In this document: in pieces, positions 7,801 to 14,676 of the stretch
Layout of the letters: every line of letters starts with the position of its first letter
How positions within the stretch are numbered: the first letter of the stretch is position 1
Origin: Stramenopiles sp. TOSAG23-2
Lineage: Eukaryota > Sar
DNA length: 14,676 nt
Direction: 5' to 3'
NCBI GenBank assembly: GCA_900128395.1
Contig: LT649748.1
Coordinates: 1 to 14,676, forward strand
The notes under the pieces: generated by a model
Databases searched by the model: none
Told to the model about the DNA's origin: nothing
Seen by the model: only the letters and a program-made list of their open reading frames with translations
Translations under genes and position numbers: made by a program

Positions 7801-9019
7801 CAGTATCATTTGACAGTTTTTTAAGATGGCGTCTATCATGTGCTAGATCTAATTTTGTCTTGTTTAAATTTGTTTTTAATAAAGAAATTGTATTTTTAGC
7901 TGCAAGTAAATCTTCTTTTTCCATTTGATACATTTGTTTTAACTTTGCATATTTACTTTCTATTGCCGACATTTCTTTTTTATTATTCCTAACTTCTACC
8001 ATTCCATTTTCTAATTGACTTTCAGCCGTACGTATACGTCCTTCATATATAATATGTTGTTGTGCTAATTGTCGACTTAAATTATCCAATTCTCCCTGTA
8101 ATACTTTTCTAATGTTTTCGTATTCTTCGCGTTGGAAATTTAATTTGTCTTTTAATTCCATTGAACCACGATAATACATCCTAGAACGGCGTGTTAATTC
8201 TGTAATTTTATTTTGTGTTGAAATATCACGATTTAAATTGAGATTATCATTATTACTACGATTACTTAAATTATTTTCTTGATATGACAATAATTGATCA
8301 TCTAATTGAGTAAGTTTTTCTTGCAATTCTAAATTCGTTCCAATTAATTTATCGTTTTCTATTCGTAAAGCAGCATTTTGAGAGTTTGTATGGCGCAATG
8401 TAAATTCAATACAACGCATTGCAACAGCAGCATGTGAAGCAAAGGAACGTAAACTTTCTTCAGAGGCAGATGCTGATAAAGCTGGTAATGTTATTAATGT
8501 TTGTAACTCACGTGGTATTCCAAGTGACGTAGTAGAAACATTTGTTTTTGTAGTTGTCGATGGTCTAGTGTTGTCGCCGTTTTCTATATCTATGATATCG
8601 GTGTCCTTTTGAGTGTTCTCTGTATTGACGATATTCTTTTTATGATTGGTTACTATTGTTGGTGGCGTAGCTACGTCTGGCGATGCACACATAAAGTGCC
8701 ATTTTTTCTTCGTTGTTTGTAATCGTTGTCGTTGTTTACGATGGAATAAATGTTGTTGTTGTTGCTGTTGTTGTTTCAATTGCTGTTGCTGGTGTCTTGG
8801 ATAGCGATGTAACGATGACATGGATGAAGATAACGACGATGATGTTGATGGTCTTAAACCACTTTTCGTTTCGTTATTATTCATACTATATCTATTATTA
8901 TTATTATTATTATTACTATTTTGATAATTATCCATATTAATAATAGCTTCTTGAAAGTTCCATGCTTCATTAATTGATAATTTTTTAATCAATGATTCCG
9001 GATCTGGTGCTTGAGACAT
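4883..9019 (-). CDS. Large coiled-coil protein, family not recognised
   Basis: A single uninterrupted 1378-residue ORF with no catalytic domain, signal peptide or membrane span. Residues 1-165 are disordered and rich in Asn, Ser and Gln (QQQQLKQQQQQQQ at 77-89). Residues about 168-485 form a first extended coiled coil, probably the most conserved part. An Asn/Thr-rich linker spans about 486-575. A second, highly charged coiled coil runs from about 576 to 1115, broken by Thr/Ser-rich and basic linkers. The C-terminal 260 residues are disordered and basic with proline-directed phosphorylation-type sites, including TPKR at Thr1136 and TPTR at Thr1169. The architecture fits a structural or cytoskeletal protein such as a centrosome, basal-body or golgin-type factor, but I cannot name the family. 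An in-frame stop lies upstream at 9068-9070, so this ATG is the first one after it. It is divergent from the Sin3 gene. Confidence 0.85.
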   Translation of the reverse strand: MSQAPDPESLIKKLSINEAWNFQEAIINMDNYQNSNNNNNNNRYSMNNNETKSGLRPSTSSSLSSSMSSLHRYPRHQQQQLKQQQQQQQHLFHRKQRQRLQTTKKKWHFMCASPDVATPPTIVTNHKKNIVNTENTQKDTDIIDIENGDNTRPSTTTKTNVSTTSLGIPRELQTLITLPALSASASEESLRSFASHAAVAMRCIEFTLRHTNSQNAALRIENDKLIGTNLELQEKLTQLDDQLLSYQENNLSNRSNNDNLNLNRDISTQNKITELTRRSRMYYRGSMELKDKLNFQREEYENIRKVLQGELDNLSRQLAQQHIIYEGRIRTAESQLENGMVEVRNNKKEMSAIESKYAKLKQMYQMEKEDLLAAKNTISLLKTNLNKTKLDLAHDRRHLKKLSNDTAKVENKLFQAETKIRTLMDENENLLNGASTPWIDKHKNYQQELFKTKTLMNERQTYFEERMKGLNYEILSLRKQLQDANGTTVTTSTTTTATSNYNNNNNSNNNNNSNNDYNNETKIQYQDRMMQTESTSITDNNSIAKQNVISSTITTQTPILAVSDKISEDSDDANSPEYYQILLKEQEERFNMYKEELIYSINGYKDEIRVTKEKHLLEVQEVTKRCHVKEEQLRLEMANNAEKEKAREMDQESQQKMKHHYEELIRKGQNELDNLKKEHMEKVKALKTDKDDGLSLIISKFTESEMRKNEVIKNLKLEQEKMVAAISKRPNTMTAETMTMNPTLISSATNTIAISTTNTSSNTIATDDAKKTMDKGSNKNTSNAIFTNQIQKLKSKHEKELLALQNKHEKDLQEAVGTSKAALRSNFKKKILQFEKEYDLNIIQMKNDLKTELNKKHTTHVNRIKENHMKDIKHLKVEMKNLLIKHEEELKKKLRNSSNNNSTSTAADGKRASKKRSKRNSLVRRSYEPQSSYNRNNKYTNNVHAVTINNKRLQEKLKQTTLRLEKLEKLIEIENLKVASSLTKDSNKNNNNKHKSRYEEEIEKIKAQHRLEIKQLMDEKSSMYEDDITSMQLQHQRNMVELKTKHMEKMVRVKEEYARNQEIYLEEKAGKYETTISRQQEYIEKLQFEKRNLNENMIQLRKSITSLQISNQFGGEKSNEEEMGPHQKYEQILLKTPKRGGAYNNSDDSSSNNYSNNNTLSAIDGRFVTPTRGNRNSNVRKSAPAAAPTPGGGKLLYPELLSPEETDQLVQKVLLRRSLNNNNSSSSSSGRNKATIVNKSTSRSNYKRVQPYTIDEIESMNNATTDVVGSKRDNHDNIETLSFEERLQRVGTNKMSPLNIELMNKKNANSIVDDEDAFSPIHLVGNRKNSNDNGNNNNNNLENQSIGFKLQSFDPLKLQRRTSSSSSTRYLHNQEDNV

Positions 9020-9395
9020 GACGAATATTATTATTATTATTATAAACGTGAAATAAAATTTGTTGTTTTATTTGTATATTATATATATATGTATTTAAAA
9101 TCTAAATACAACACTCCTCCTTCTTTGTATACATTTAAACTTATCTATCTAAATAATAATAAAAATTACAAAAAAAAAAAGATCTCCTCCTCCGTCGTGT
9201 TGTGTGTAGGAGTGTGTGGCCAGTTAAGATCTGTACTAATATGTATTGATCATGGTAGAAATTGCCTATCAATTTTAGCAACACCCGGGTTTGAAAATAA
9301 GGAAATAGGCATAGGCGCCAAAATATCCTTCATTTTGATGATTTGTTTAGAAAAGTAAAAGAAGTGCAATGCTGTATACCTACTATTTAATAATC

Positions 9396-9494
9396 CCGAT
9401 ACAGCTCTATAACATATGCTTAAACAGTATAATTATTTTTGGATACCGGTTTTCGTCCTCTATCCCAATCAATTATACAGTATCAGAGTATCGG
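9396..9494. repeat. Imperfect nested inverted repeat
   Basis: Three co-linear pairs of arms are visible. CCGATAC (9396-9402) pairs with GTATCGG (9488-9494), GTATAATT (9427-9434) with AATTATAC (9471-9478), and GGATA (9441-9445) with TATCC (9461-9465). Together they could form a bulged hairpin or cruciform. The bulges are asymmetric and the inner arms AT-rich, so it may be partly chance or a decayed small mobile element. Confidence 0.35.
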
Positions 9495-9552
9495 AAACCT
9501 AGTCATACCGCCGTGCTTCATAGCTTTACACAGTATGCGCCAGGTACTGTAC

Positions 9553-9574
9553 CATGCTGGGCATGCCCAGCATG
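9553..9574. repeat. Perfect 22-bp palindrome
   Basis: All 11 base pairs on each side of the centre (between 9563 and 9564) are self-complementary, with core CTGGGCATGCCCAG flanked by CATG on both sides. It is unusually GC-rich for this intergenic DNA. Immediately after it, GCTACCACAT is present twice, 18 bases apart (9574-9583 and 9592-9601). It could be a binding site for a symmetric dimer, a cruciform, or the core of a decayed repeat element. Confidence 0.7.
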
Positions 9575-9822
9575 CTACCACATAGGCTAGAGCTACCACA
9601 TCAGCTTTCCATGAGCAAAATATTATAGGAGCACTAGTCGTCTTTCATCATCAGATATAAGTTACCTTTAATGATATGTCCATGTATATTATTATTTCTA
9701 GAAAACTTTTGCTTTTCAATGCTGATTATAACAGCAACAGAGTGATCGAAGTACACCACACCAACACTGATGATGTGGTCAGCTCAATGCTAATTAGATG
9801 CTGTATTTTCCTGGAATGATTG

Positions 9823-9884
9823 GGCTTTCTGGCTTTCCAGCTTTCCAGGCTTTCCTGGCTTTCCAGGCTTTCCAGGCTTTCCCA
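9823..9884. repeat. Minisatellite, about seven units of GGCTTTCCA
   Basis: Seven consecutive units of 8-10 bases match GGCTTTCCA with one or two changes each. Downstream, to about 9945, the sequence keeps a decayed GGCTTT/GCTTTG rhythm. Because the main unit is nine bases, reading frames cross it on both strands and yield repetitive peptides. I regard these as by-products, not genes. Confidence 0.8.
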
Positions 9885-9976
9885 GGTTTTTGGTTTGCTT
9901 TGGCAGCTGCTGCTTTGCTGGCTTTGCTTTTTGTTGGCTTTTTCTATTCTAATACTTGTGGGCACTTTGTGAAGAA

Positions 9977-10073
9977 GTGTAGCATCGCGTAGCACTGCAT
10001 AATTGCAATGAAAATATGATGTAGGAAATGTGTAGCATCGTATAGCACTGCATCACTGCAATGAAATTATGAA
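9977..10073. repeat. Tandem duplication, 53-bp period, with TAGCAT motifs
   Basis: Bases 9977-10020 and 10030-10073 match at 38 of 44 positions and start 53 bases apart. Each copy opens with a TAGCATNNNNYAGCAY motif (9980-9995, 10033-10048), then continues with TGCAATGAAA. The same 16-base motif occurs near 800 and 968 upstream of the acetylesterase gene. Confidence 0.75.
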
Positions 10074-10877
10074 GTGTTGTTATCATGACATCTTGTAGTA
10101 GTTAGTATATATGTAAACTTTTTCAGGAATACGATAAAATCACCATTACACCATAAGTACAAGATAGGGTCACCCGAAATAAAATCTGGTTCTCCCTCTA
10201 TGCTAATTCTCGTTTTTCCATCGATTTAAAATCACTTGCAAATAACACTGCACACAATGGGAAAATAAAAAGGAATGAATAAACATGAAAACTGTACCGA
10301 ACAACATATATATCTCATCATCACAAACCACTGCAAGCATAGAAAAGGCGAGGAAAACAAATAGTTGAAATATACATACATATATATCGTCATATATATT
10401 TATACATACTTCAATCTTATATAAGTCAATATAATAAAGGTGTCAAAAGTTTCAATACTTTAACTTTCATATTAAAAAAGTTTCGTATAGAAATATATTG
10501 ATACATTTTTATAAACTTTCTGAAAGGTCATTTTAAAAGGGCACATAGTATAGGTGGTATCTACAAGTCAACATTCTTAGAACCGTGAAAATACATATAC
10601 ACTTTTGTACATTATTTTATAAATATACAAAAGCAAGTATTGACATTTAAGACTGTTTAAGCTTATTGTTGGATATCGATAACAGTGTATATTAGAATAT
10701 ACATATTTTGTTTTTGAAGTCATTTTCATAAGAAACATATATCATATATATTGTGAACAAATTTACTACTACGGTTCCACATATATATTTACACAAGGAG
10801 TACATCTGTCAAATTTTAGATAAAATACATACAAAACAAAACCACGAACAAAGATAATAATAATAGTACAAGGCAAG

Positions 10878-13800
10878 ATGAGTGAAACAACGGGTACAAA
10901 ACGTTCTAGAGACGAAATGTCACAAGATGACACGTCCAATTCCGCCCCACCAACAAAAAAAGTAGTTGTAGCAGGTGATACAGCACCAGGGGTAGCACCA
11001 CCAGCAGAGAAAGAAGCTGTCAACAAAATGGAAGGAAACGGAAATGTTGGTGTAGCAACTGTCAATGGCAGTCAAGCCCCAGCAACGCAGCAAGCACCAG
11101 CGCAAGACAGTGGCATTATAAACACGCAACCGTCGCAACCACAACGCCAGTTGTCGGAAAATACACGTTCATTGATGACTTCAGAGAACTTGTTAAACGG
11201 CGGTGTTGTTCAAAATCCAGCACAAGTGGCTCAAAATCCATCGTTTATGGACACGGCTATTGGTGTTTCAATATCTCCTAGAGAAGTTGCGGCCAACCTT
11301 GGCGCCGCTAATAATGCCAATGCTCCTGGGGTATCACAATCTCAAATGCAGCAGTTGCAACAACTGCAATTACAACAAATACAAATGCAACAAATGCAAA
11401 TGCAGCAACGTCAGCAATTATTAGCACAATCACATACACAGCTTCAAGGTCAAACACAGCCTCAAATGGCTGGTATGGGAATGCAAAATAACTTGAATCA
11501 ACCTGGGATGATTGGTAGTGTTCCAAATGTAAATGGTGCTATGGTTAACAAACAAGCAGTAGCAACCGCGCAACAGCGACAAATGCAAAAGGTACAGCAA
11601 CAACAAAAGAAAATGCCACAAAAATTAAAAGTAGAAGATGCATTGGCATATTTAGCAAAGGTAAAAGCGGAATTTGATCGAAAACCACATATTTATACAA
11701 AATTTTTAGATATTATGAAAAATTTTAAAGCGCATACGGTAGATACGCCTGGTGTCATTCAACAAGTCTCGCAATTGTTCCGTGGCCACGATCAATTAAT
11801 TTTAGGATTCAACACATTTTTGCCAGAGGAACAGCGAATTTCATTAGAACAATTAAAACGTATGAACAAGCAAGAGGAGGAAAAGAAAAAACAGCGTAAA
11901 AAAGCAGCAGCGCAACGTAAAGCGAAGAAAGAAAGAGAAAAGAAAAGAAATGAAAAAGCTGCACAAGATGCGAAGCGTAAACAGAAAGGTGGTGGTGGTG
12001 GTGGTGGTGGTGCCCAACCATTTGGATTTGATCATGCTATTTCATATGTAACGAAAATCAAGCGCAGGTTTGCTGAAAGGCCTGCAACATATCGTGAATT
12101 TCTGGATATTTTACACTTATACAAAGAGCAAGAGCAAAGCATCGAAGGTGTGCTTGATTCTGTTTCTGAATTGTTTAAAAACGAACCTGATTTATTGCGT
12201 GAGTTTGCATATTTCTTACCAGAAGCTGTACAAGAGCAAGCAAAAGCACGTTTAAACCTTGCTGTCAATTCATACCGTGGACAAGGTAAGAAAGGAAAGA
12301 AAGGAAAAGGAAAGGGAAAGCAAGAAAAAGTGAAAAATACAAAAATTGCCACTTCAGAGAAGAAAAGTAAAGTGAAAGTTGTACTAAGAGAAGAGAAAAA
12401 AGAGGAGAAAAAAATGGTATTGCTTGAAAAACGCTTCTTTAAACGTATTAAAGCTGCATTGGGGCAACAAAATTTATGGATGGAATTTTTAAAATGTTTG
12501 GAATTGTACTCTCGTGAAGTATTAAACAAAAACGAGTTTTTATCATTAGTTTCGGATATTTTAGGTGCCTTGCCAGGTGATGAAGGCGAGAAATACACTG
12601 ATGAACTAGAAGCTGTTTTAGATAAACGTTTAACCAAAGCTGAGTTGGAAGATGAAACATGGTTATCGATGCCAGCAAGCGAAATTGATTTAAGCCACGC
12701 AAGGCGATCTACACCATCTTATCGTTGTTTACCTAAGAATTATCCAAGGCCAACATGTAGTATGCGCACAGCATTGTGTGATAGTGTATTGAATAATCAA
12801 TGGATCTCAGTGCCAACGAGTAGTGAGGAGAATAATGGATTTAAGAATTTACGCCGAAATGTATTTGAAGAGAAATTGTTTAAATGTGAAGATGATCGTT
12901 ATGAAATCGACATGGTCATGGATGCAAATCGTGCGGCAATACGACGATTGATACCAATCAACGAAGAAATCCAACGTTTACAAAGTTCCGGGCAACAACT
13001 ATATCAATTCCGTTTAGATAAACGTGCGTTAGGTGTCATACATTTAAAGGCAATTGGTAGAGTATACGGAGATCATGGAAACGAAGTGCTGGAATTATTA
13101 CGCAAGAATCCAGCTGGTGCTGTACCGGTTATTCTTGCACGTTTACAAGAAAAAGCATTGGAATGGGGTAATTCATTAAAAAGTTTAAATGAAAAATGGA
13201 AAGCAGTACTGGAAGATAATTATCAAAAGAGTTTAGACCATCGTTCGTATTATTTCAAAGCACAAGAAAGAAAAGCTATCATGGCCAAGACACTCTTACA
13301 AGAAATTAAAGTTTGTAAAGATCGTCTGAAACTTACGCCTGCGAAAAATCCAAATGCAATGAATGGCAATGATGGTAGCTTTCCATCCATAAATAATAGC
13401 AACAAACAAGGGACTACGGCAACTGTTGATGGAAGTGCTACTACTGATAATAGTGGCAGTGGTAGTACTACTACTACTACCACCACCACTGCCACAAATG
13501 CAATTGCAGGGGGGAACGTAGATACGGGCAGTGATGAATTGAAACGTTTACACAAATTGAAAACCGATCCTCATATACTACATGCATATCCAGATATTGA
13601 AGCACATCAAGATGCATTTAAAATTGTTTTACACGCTGCAACAAATGGACCAGAAGCATTAAATAAAGATGATATTGCCGCGTTTGAAAATGTTTTCTCT
13701 TCAACAATATCGTCCTTCTTTGGCTTACCTGAAGGTTTTGCTTCAATTCAAACGATAAAGGCTTCTAAAGTCGCAGTCAAAGCAAAGAAAGCCTTGGCTG

Positions 13801-14676
13801 TTGGGACAGAAGTTTTTACACCGTTTGGAAAAGGCAAAGTAAAGGCATTTCATAGTGGTGAGACAAATACGCTTGCGCAGTGCTACGTTGTAGAATTGCC
13901 AGTTGGTGATGCATTTTTAGCTCCAGTCAATGTGAGCGCAAGTACTGATTTATCAGTTGCTACCAGTGGCTTATCATTGCAAATGTTTGTTGGTAATGAA
14001 TTGTATTTGTTTTTCCGTTTATACCAAATGTTATATGCGCGTTTGAGAAAGGCGAAAGAGTTATGTCGTAATTCTAGCACGTTGCAAAAAAGCCAAGTGA
14101 AACATTATTTAGATCGTAGCAAATACCCAAGCACACCTCGTAGTTTAAGCAATGATGGAATGAGCTCACCAAGAGCATCAGATGCCATGGATGTTGACGG
14201 TTCACCAAAACGCCGTTTGTCTGAATCGCCATTTGTACCATTAGCATCTCCATCAAACGCTGCTGAAGCCGCTGCATCGCAGAAGAAAATGCAATTACAA
14301 AGCCGTACTTTGTATTATGACTTTTTACAATCTTTGTACAAGTTTTTAGATGAGTCTACTGATCAACAATCGTTTGAAGATCGTTGTCGTCAATTAATGG
14401 GAGCATCGACCGCTTCGTACATGATGTTTACATTAGACAAATTAGTACGCAATTTAGTTCGCCATGCAAATGAAATTGTGAACAGTGAAGTATGTTCCTG
14501 CATGTTGGAATTGCATCAATACGAAATGGCTGCCTCGGCAATTGTACGAAAACGATACCTTGACAATAGCACATATATATTAAATGGCGATCCAAATGAA
14601 AATTTATTTTTAGTTTCAAGTGAGGGTGGAAAATTGGCTAATTCTCCTCCTAAAGGTGGCACGCATGTTCCAGGAG
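10878..14676 (+). CDS. SIN3: Sin3-family transcriptional corepressor (3' end beyond window)
   Basis: An open frame of 1266 codons that runs off the window edge. Sin3 is the nuclear scaffold of the histone deacetylase corepressor complex. Its PAH domains bind transcription factors and its central domain binds the deacetylase. In order: a basic, NLS-like start (TKRSRDEMS), a Gln-rich region (about 155-250), PAH1 (about 250-322, VEDALAYLAKVKAEFDRKP), a Lys/Arg-rich helix, eight Gly from GGT repeats (371-378), PAH2 (about 382-445), a PAH3-like segment (about 513-572), and the HDAC-interaction domain (about 610-710, SYRCLPKNYPRPTC, LFKCEDDRYEIDMV). Then come a Ser/Thr/Asn-rich insert (about 821-885), an unusual VGTEVFTPFGKGKV module (about 974-1020), and the start of the Sin3 C-terminal domain (from 1036, ELYLFFRLYQMLYARLRKA). 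An in-frame stop at 10821-10823 supports this start. No intron is needed. Confidence 0.95.
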   Translation, partial: MSETTGTKRSRDEMSQDDTSNSAPPTKKVVVAGDTAPGVAPPAEKEAVNKMEGNGNVGVATVNGSQAPATQQAPAQDSGIINTQPSQPQRQLSENTRSLMTSENLLNGGVVQNPAQVAQNPSFMDTAIGVSISPREVAANLGAANNANAPGVSQSQMQQLQQLQLQQIQMQQMQMQQRQQLLAQSHTQLQGQTQPQMAGMGMQNNLNQPGMIGSVPNVNGAMVNKQAVATAQQRQMQKVQQQQKKMPQKLKVEDALAYLAKVKAEFDRKPHIYTKFLDIMKNFKAHTVDTPGVIQQVSQLFRGHDQLILGFNTFLPEEQRISLEQLKRMNKQEEEKKKQRKKAAAQRKAKKEREKKRNEKAAQDAKRKQKGGGGGGGGAQPFGFDHAISYVTKIKRRFAERPATYREFLDILHLYKEQEQSIEGVLDSVSELFKNEPDLLREFAYFLPEAVQEQAKARLNLAVNSYRGQGKKGKKGKGKGKQEKVKNTKIATSEKKSKVKVVLREEKKEEKKMVLLEKRFFKRIKAALGQQNLWMEFLKCLELYSREVLNKNEFLSLVSDILGALPGDEGEKYTDELEAVLDKRLTKAELEDETWLSMPASEIDLSHARRSTPSYRCLPKNYPRPTCSMRTALCDSVLNNQWISVPTSSEENNGFKNLRRNVFEEKLFKCEDDRYEIDMVMDANRAAIRRLIPINEEIQRLQSSGQQLYQFRLDKRALGVIHLKAIGRVYGDHGNEVLELLRKNPAGAVPVILARLQEKALEWGNSLKSLNEKWKAVLEDNYQKSLDHRSYYFKAQERKAIMAKTLLQEIKVCKDRLKLTPAKNPNAMNGNDGSFPSINNSNKQGTTATVDGSATTDNSGSGSTTTTTTTTATNAIAGGNVDTGSDELKRLHKLKTDPHILHAYPDIEAHQDAFKIVLHAATNGPEALNKDDIAAFENVFSSTISSFFGLPEGFASIQTIKASKVAVKAKKALAVGTEVFTPFGKGKVKAFHSGETNTLAQCYVVELPVGDAFLAPVNVSASTDLSVATSGLSLQMFVGNELYLFFRLYQMLYARLRKAKELCRNSSTLQKSQVKHYLDRSKYPSTPRSLSNDGMSSPRASDAMDVDGSPKRRLSESPFVPLASPSNAAEAAASQKKMQLQSRTLYYDFLQSLYKFLDESTDQQSFEDRCRQLMGASTASYMMFTLDKLVRNLVRHANEIVNSEVCSCMLELHQYEMAASAIVRKRYLDNSTYILNGDPNENLFLVSSEGGKLANSPPKGGTHVPG
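11988..12011 (+). repeat. GGT trinucleotide microsatellite inside SIN3
   Basis: Eight consecutive GGT codons encode Gly371-378, a flexible hinge between the charged helix after PAH1 and the start of PAH2. A pure codon run of this kind is likely to vary in length between strains. Confidence 0.85.

Larger units (their letters stand above)
9020..10877. other. Long divergent intergenic region between coiled-coil and SIN3 genes
   Basis: This 1.86-kb interval should contain the promoters and 5' leaders of both flanking genes. No coding gene or RNA gene was recognised. ORFs here are short, and their translations are low in complexity or driven by repeats. From about 9280 to 10080 it is packed with repeats and palindromes, listed separately. 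From about 10090 to 10877 it is plain AT-rich DNA with TA/CATA microsatellite tracts (about 10370-10415) and no feature I can name. A stop in frame with SIN3 lies at 10821-10823. Confidence 0.6.

Noticed and set aside
9011-9590. Two + strand ORFs of 115 and 73 codons upstream of the coiled-coil gene
   Set aside because: They start with Tyr/Lys runs from ATT and AAA microsatellites, overlap the divergent promoter region and show no domain or coding-like composition.
9726-9995. Overlapping ORFs on both strands across the 9-bp minisatellite
   Set aside because: Both are generated by the GGCTTTCCA repeat, which stays open because its unit is a multiple of three. The peptides (ESLESQESLES-type and FPAFQAF-type) are repeat translations without other support.
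9977-10073. Two-unit repeat considered as a CRISPR array
   Set aside because: There are only two imperfect copies with a nine-base gap, no spacer series, and a clearly eukaryotic setting.
12032-12637. A 201-codon minus-strand ORF inside SIN3
   Set aside because: It lies antisense to the conserved PAH2 and PAH3 coding region. Its Ser/Phe-rich composition is what the complement of Lys/Glu-rich codons produces.
1-14676. tRNA, rRNA or transposase genes
   Set aside because: No B-box-like GGTTCRANNCC with a matching acceptor stem, no rRNA core sequence and no transposase or reverse-transcriptase motif was seen on either strand by eye. A covariance-model scan would be needed to exclude small RNAs.

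Overview
This window is nuclear DNA from a eukaryotic microbe. It is AT-rich, with single-exon genes separated by several hundred bases of TA- and A-rich sequence. Three genes encode eukaryote-type proteins: an isopentenyl-diphosphate isomerase, a sialate-O-acetylesterase-like enzyme, and a Sin3 corepressor. Asparagine-, threonine- and serine-rich tracts interrupt most of the proteins. A stramenopile-like protist is my best guess. The main hint is a small TPFGxGxV-type module inside Sin3, a pattern I associate from memory with stramenopile proteins. This placement is weak, and no bacterial, plasmid, phage or organelle signature is visible.

Layout, left to right. A short basic coiled-coil ORF (313-612, +) of uncertain status is followed by non-coding DNA. 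A membrane-anchored SGNH/SASA-family acetylesterase (1198-3165, +) converges on a type I IPP isomerase (3446-4228, -). Their shared 3' region of about 280 bases carries a PUF-like site, three TATGCATAT copies and a cluster of TACG tetramers. Upstream of the isomerase is a long coiled-coil protein of 1378 residues that I cannot name (4883-9019, -). It faces a Sin3 gene (10878 to the window edge, +, 3' end missing) across 1.86 kb of non-coding DNA. That divergent interval is rich in structure: an imperfect nested inverted repeat, a perfect 22-bp palindrome, a 9-bp minisatellite and a 53-bp-period tandem duplication.

The genes show no sign of forming one pathway. They look like ordinary neighbours: sugar-ester hydrolysis in the secretory system, isoprenoid precursor supply, a cytoskeletal or structural coiled-coil protein, and chromatin repression. 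The most notable points are (a) a predicted small beta-barrel-like module inserted in Sin3 just before its C-terminal domain, (b) a 16-bp two-half-site motif, TAGCATNNNNYAGCAY, present four times in two separate intergenic regions, (c) the structured divergent intergenic region, and (d) type II membrane anchoring of the esterase.
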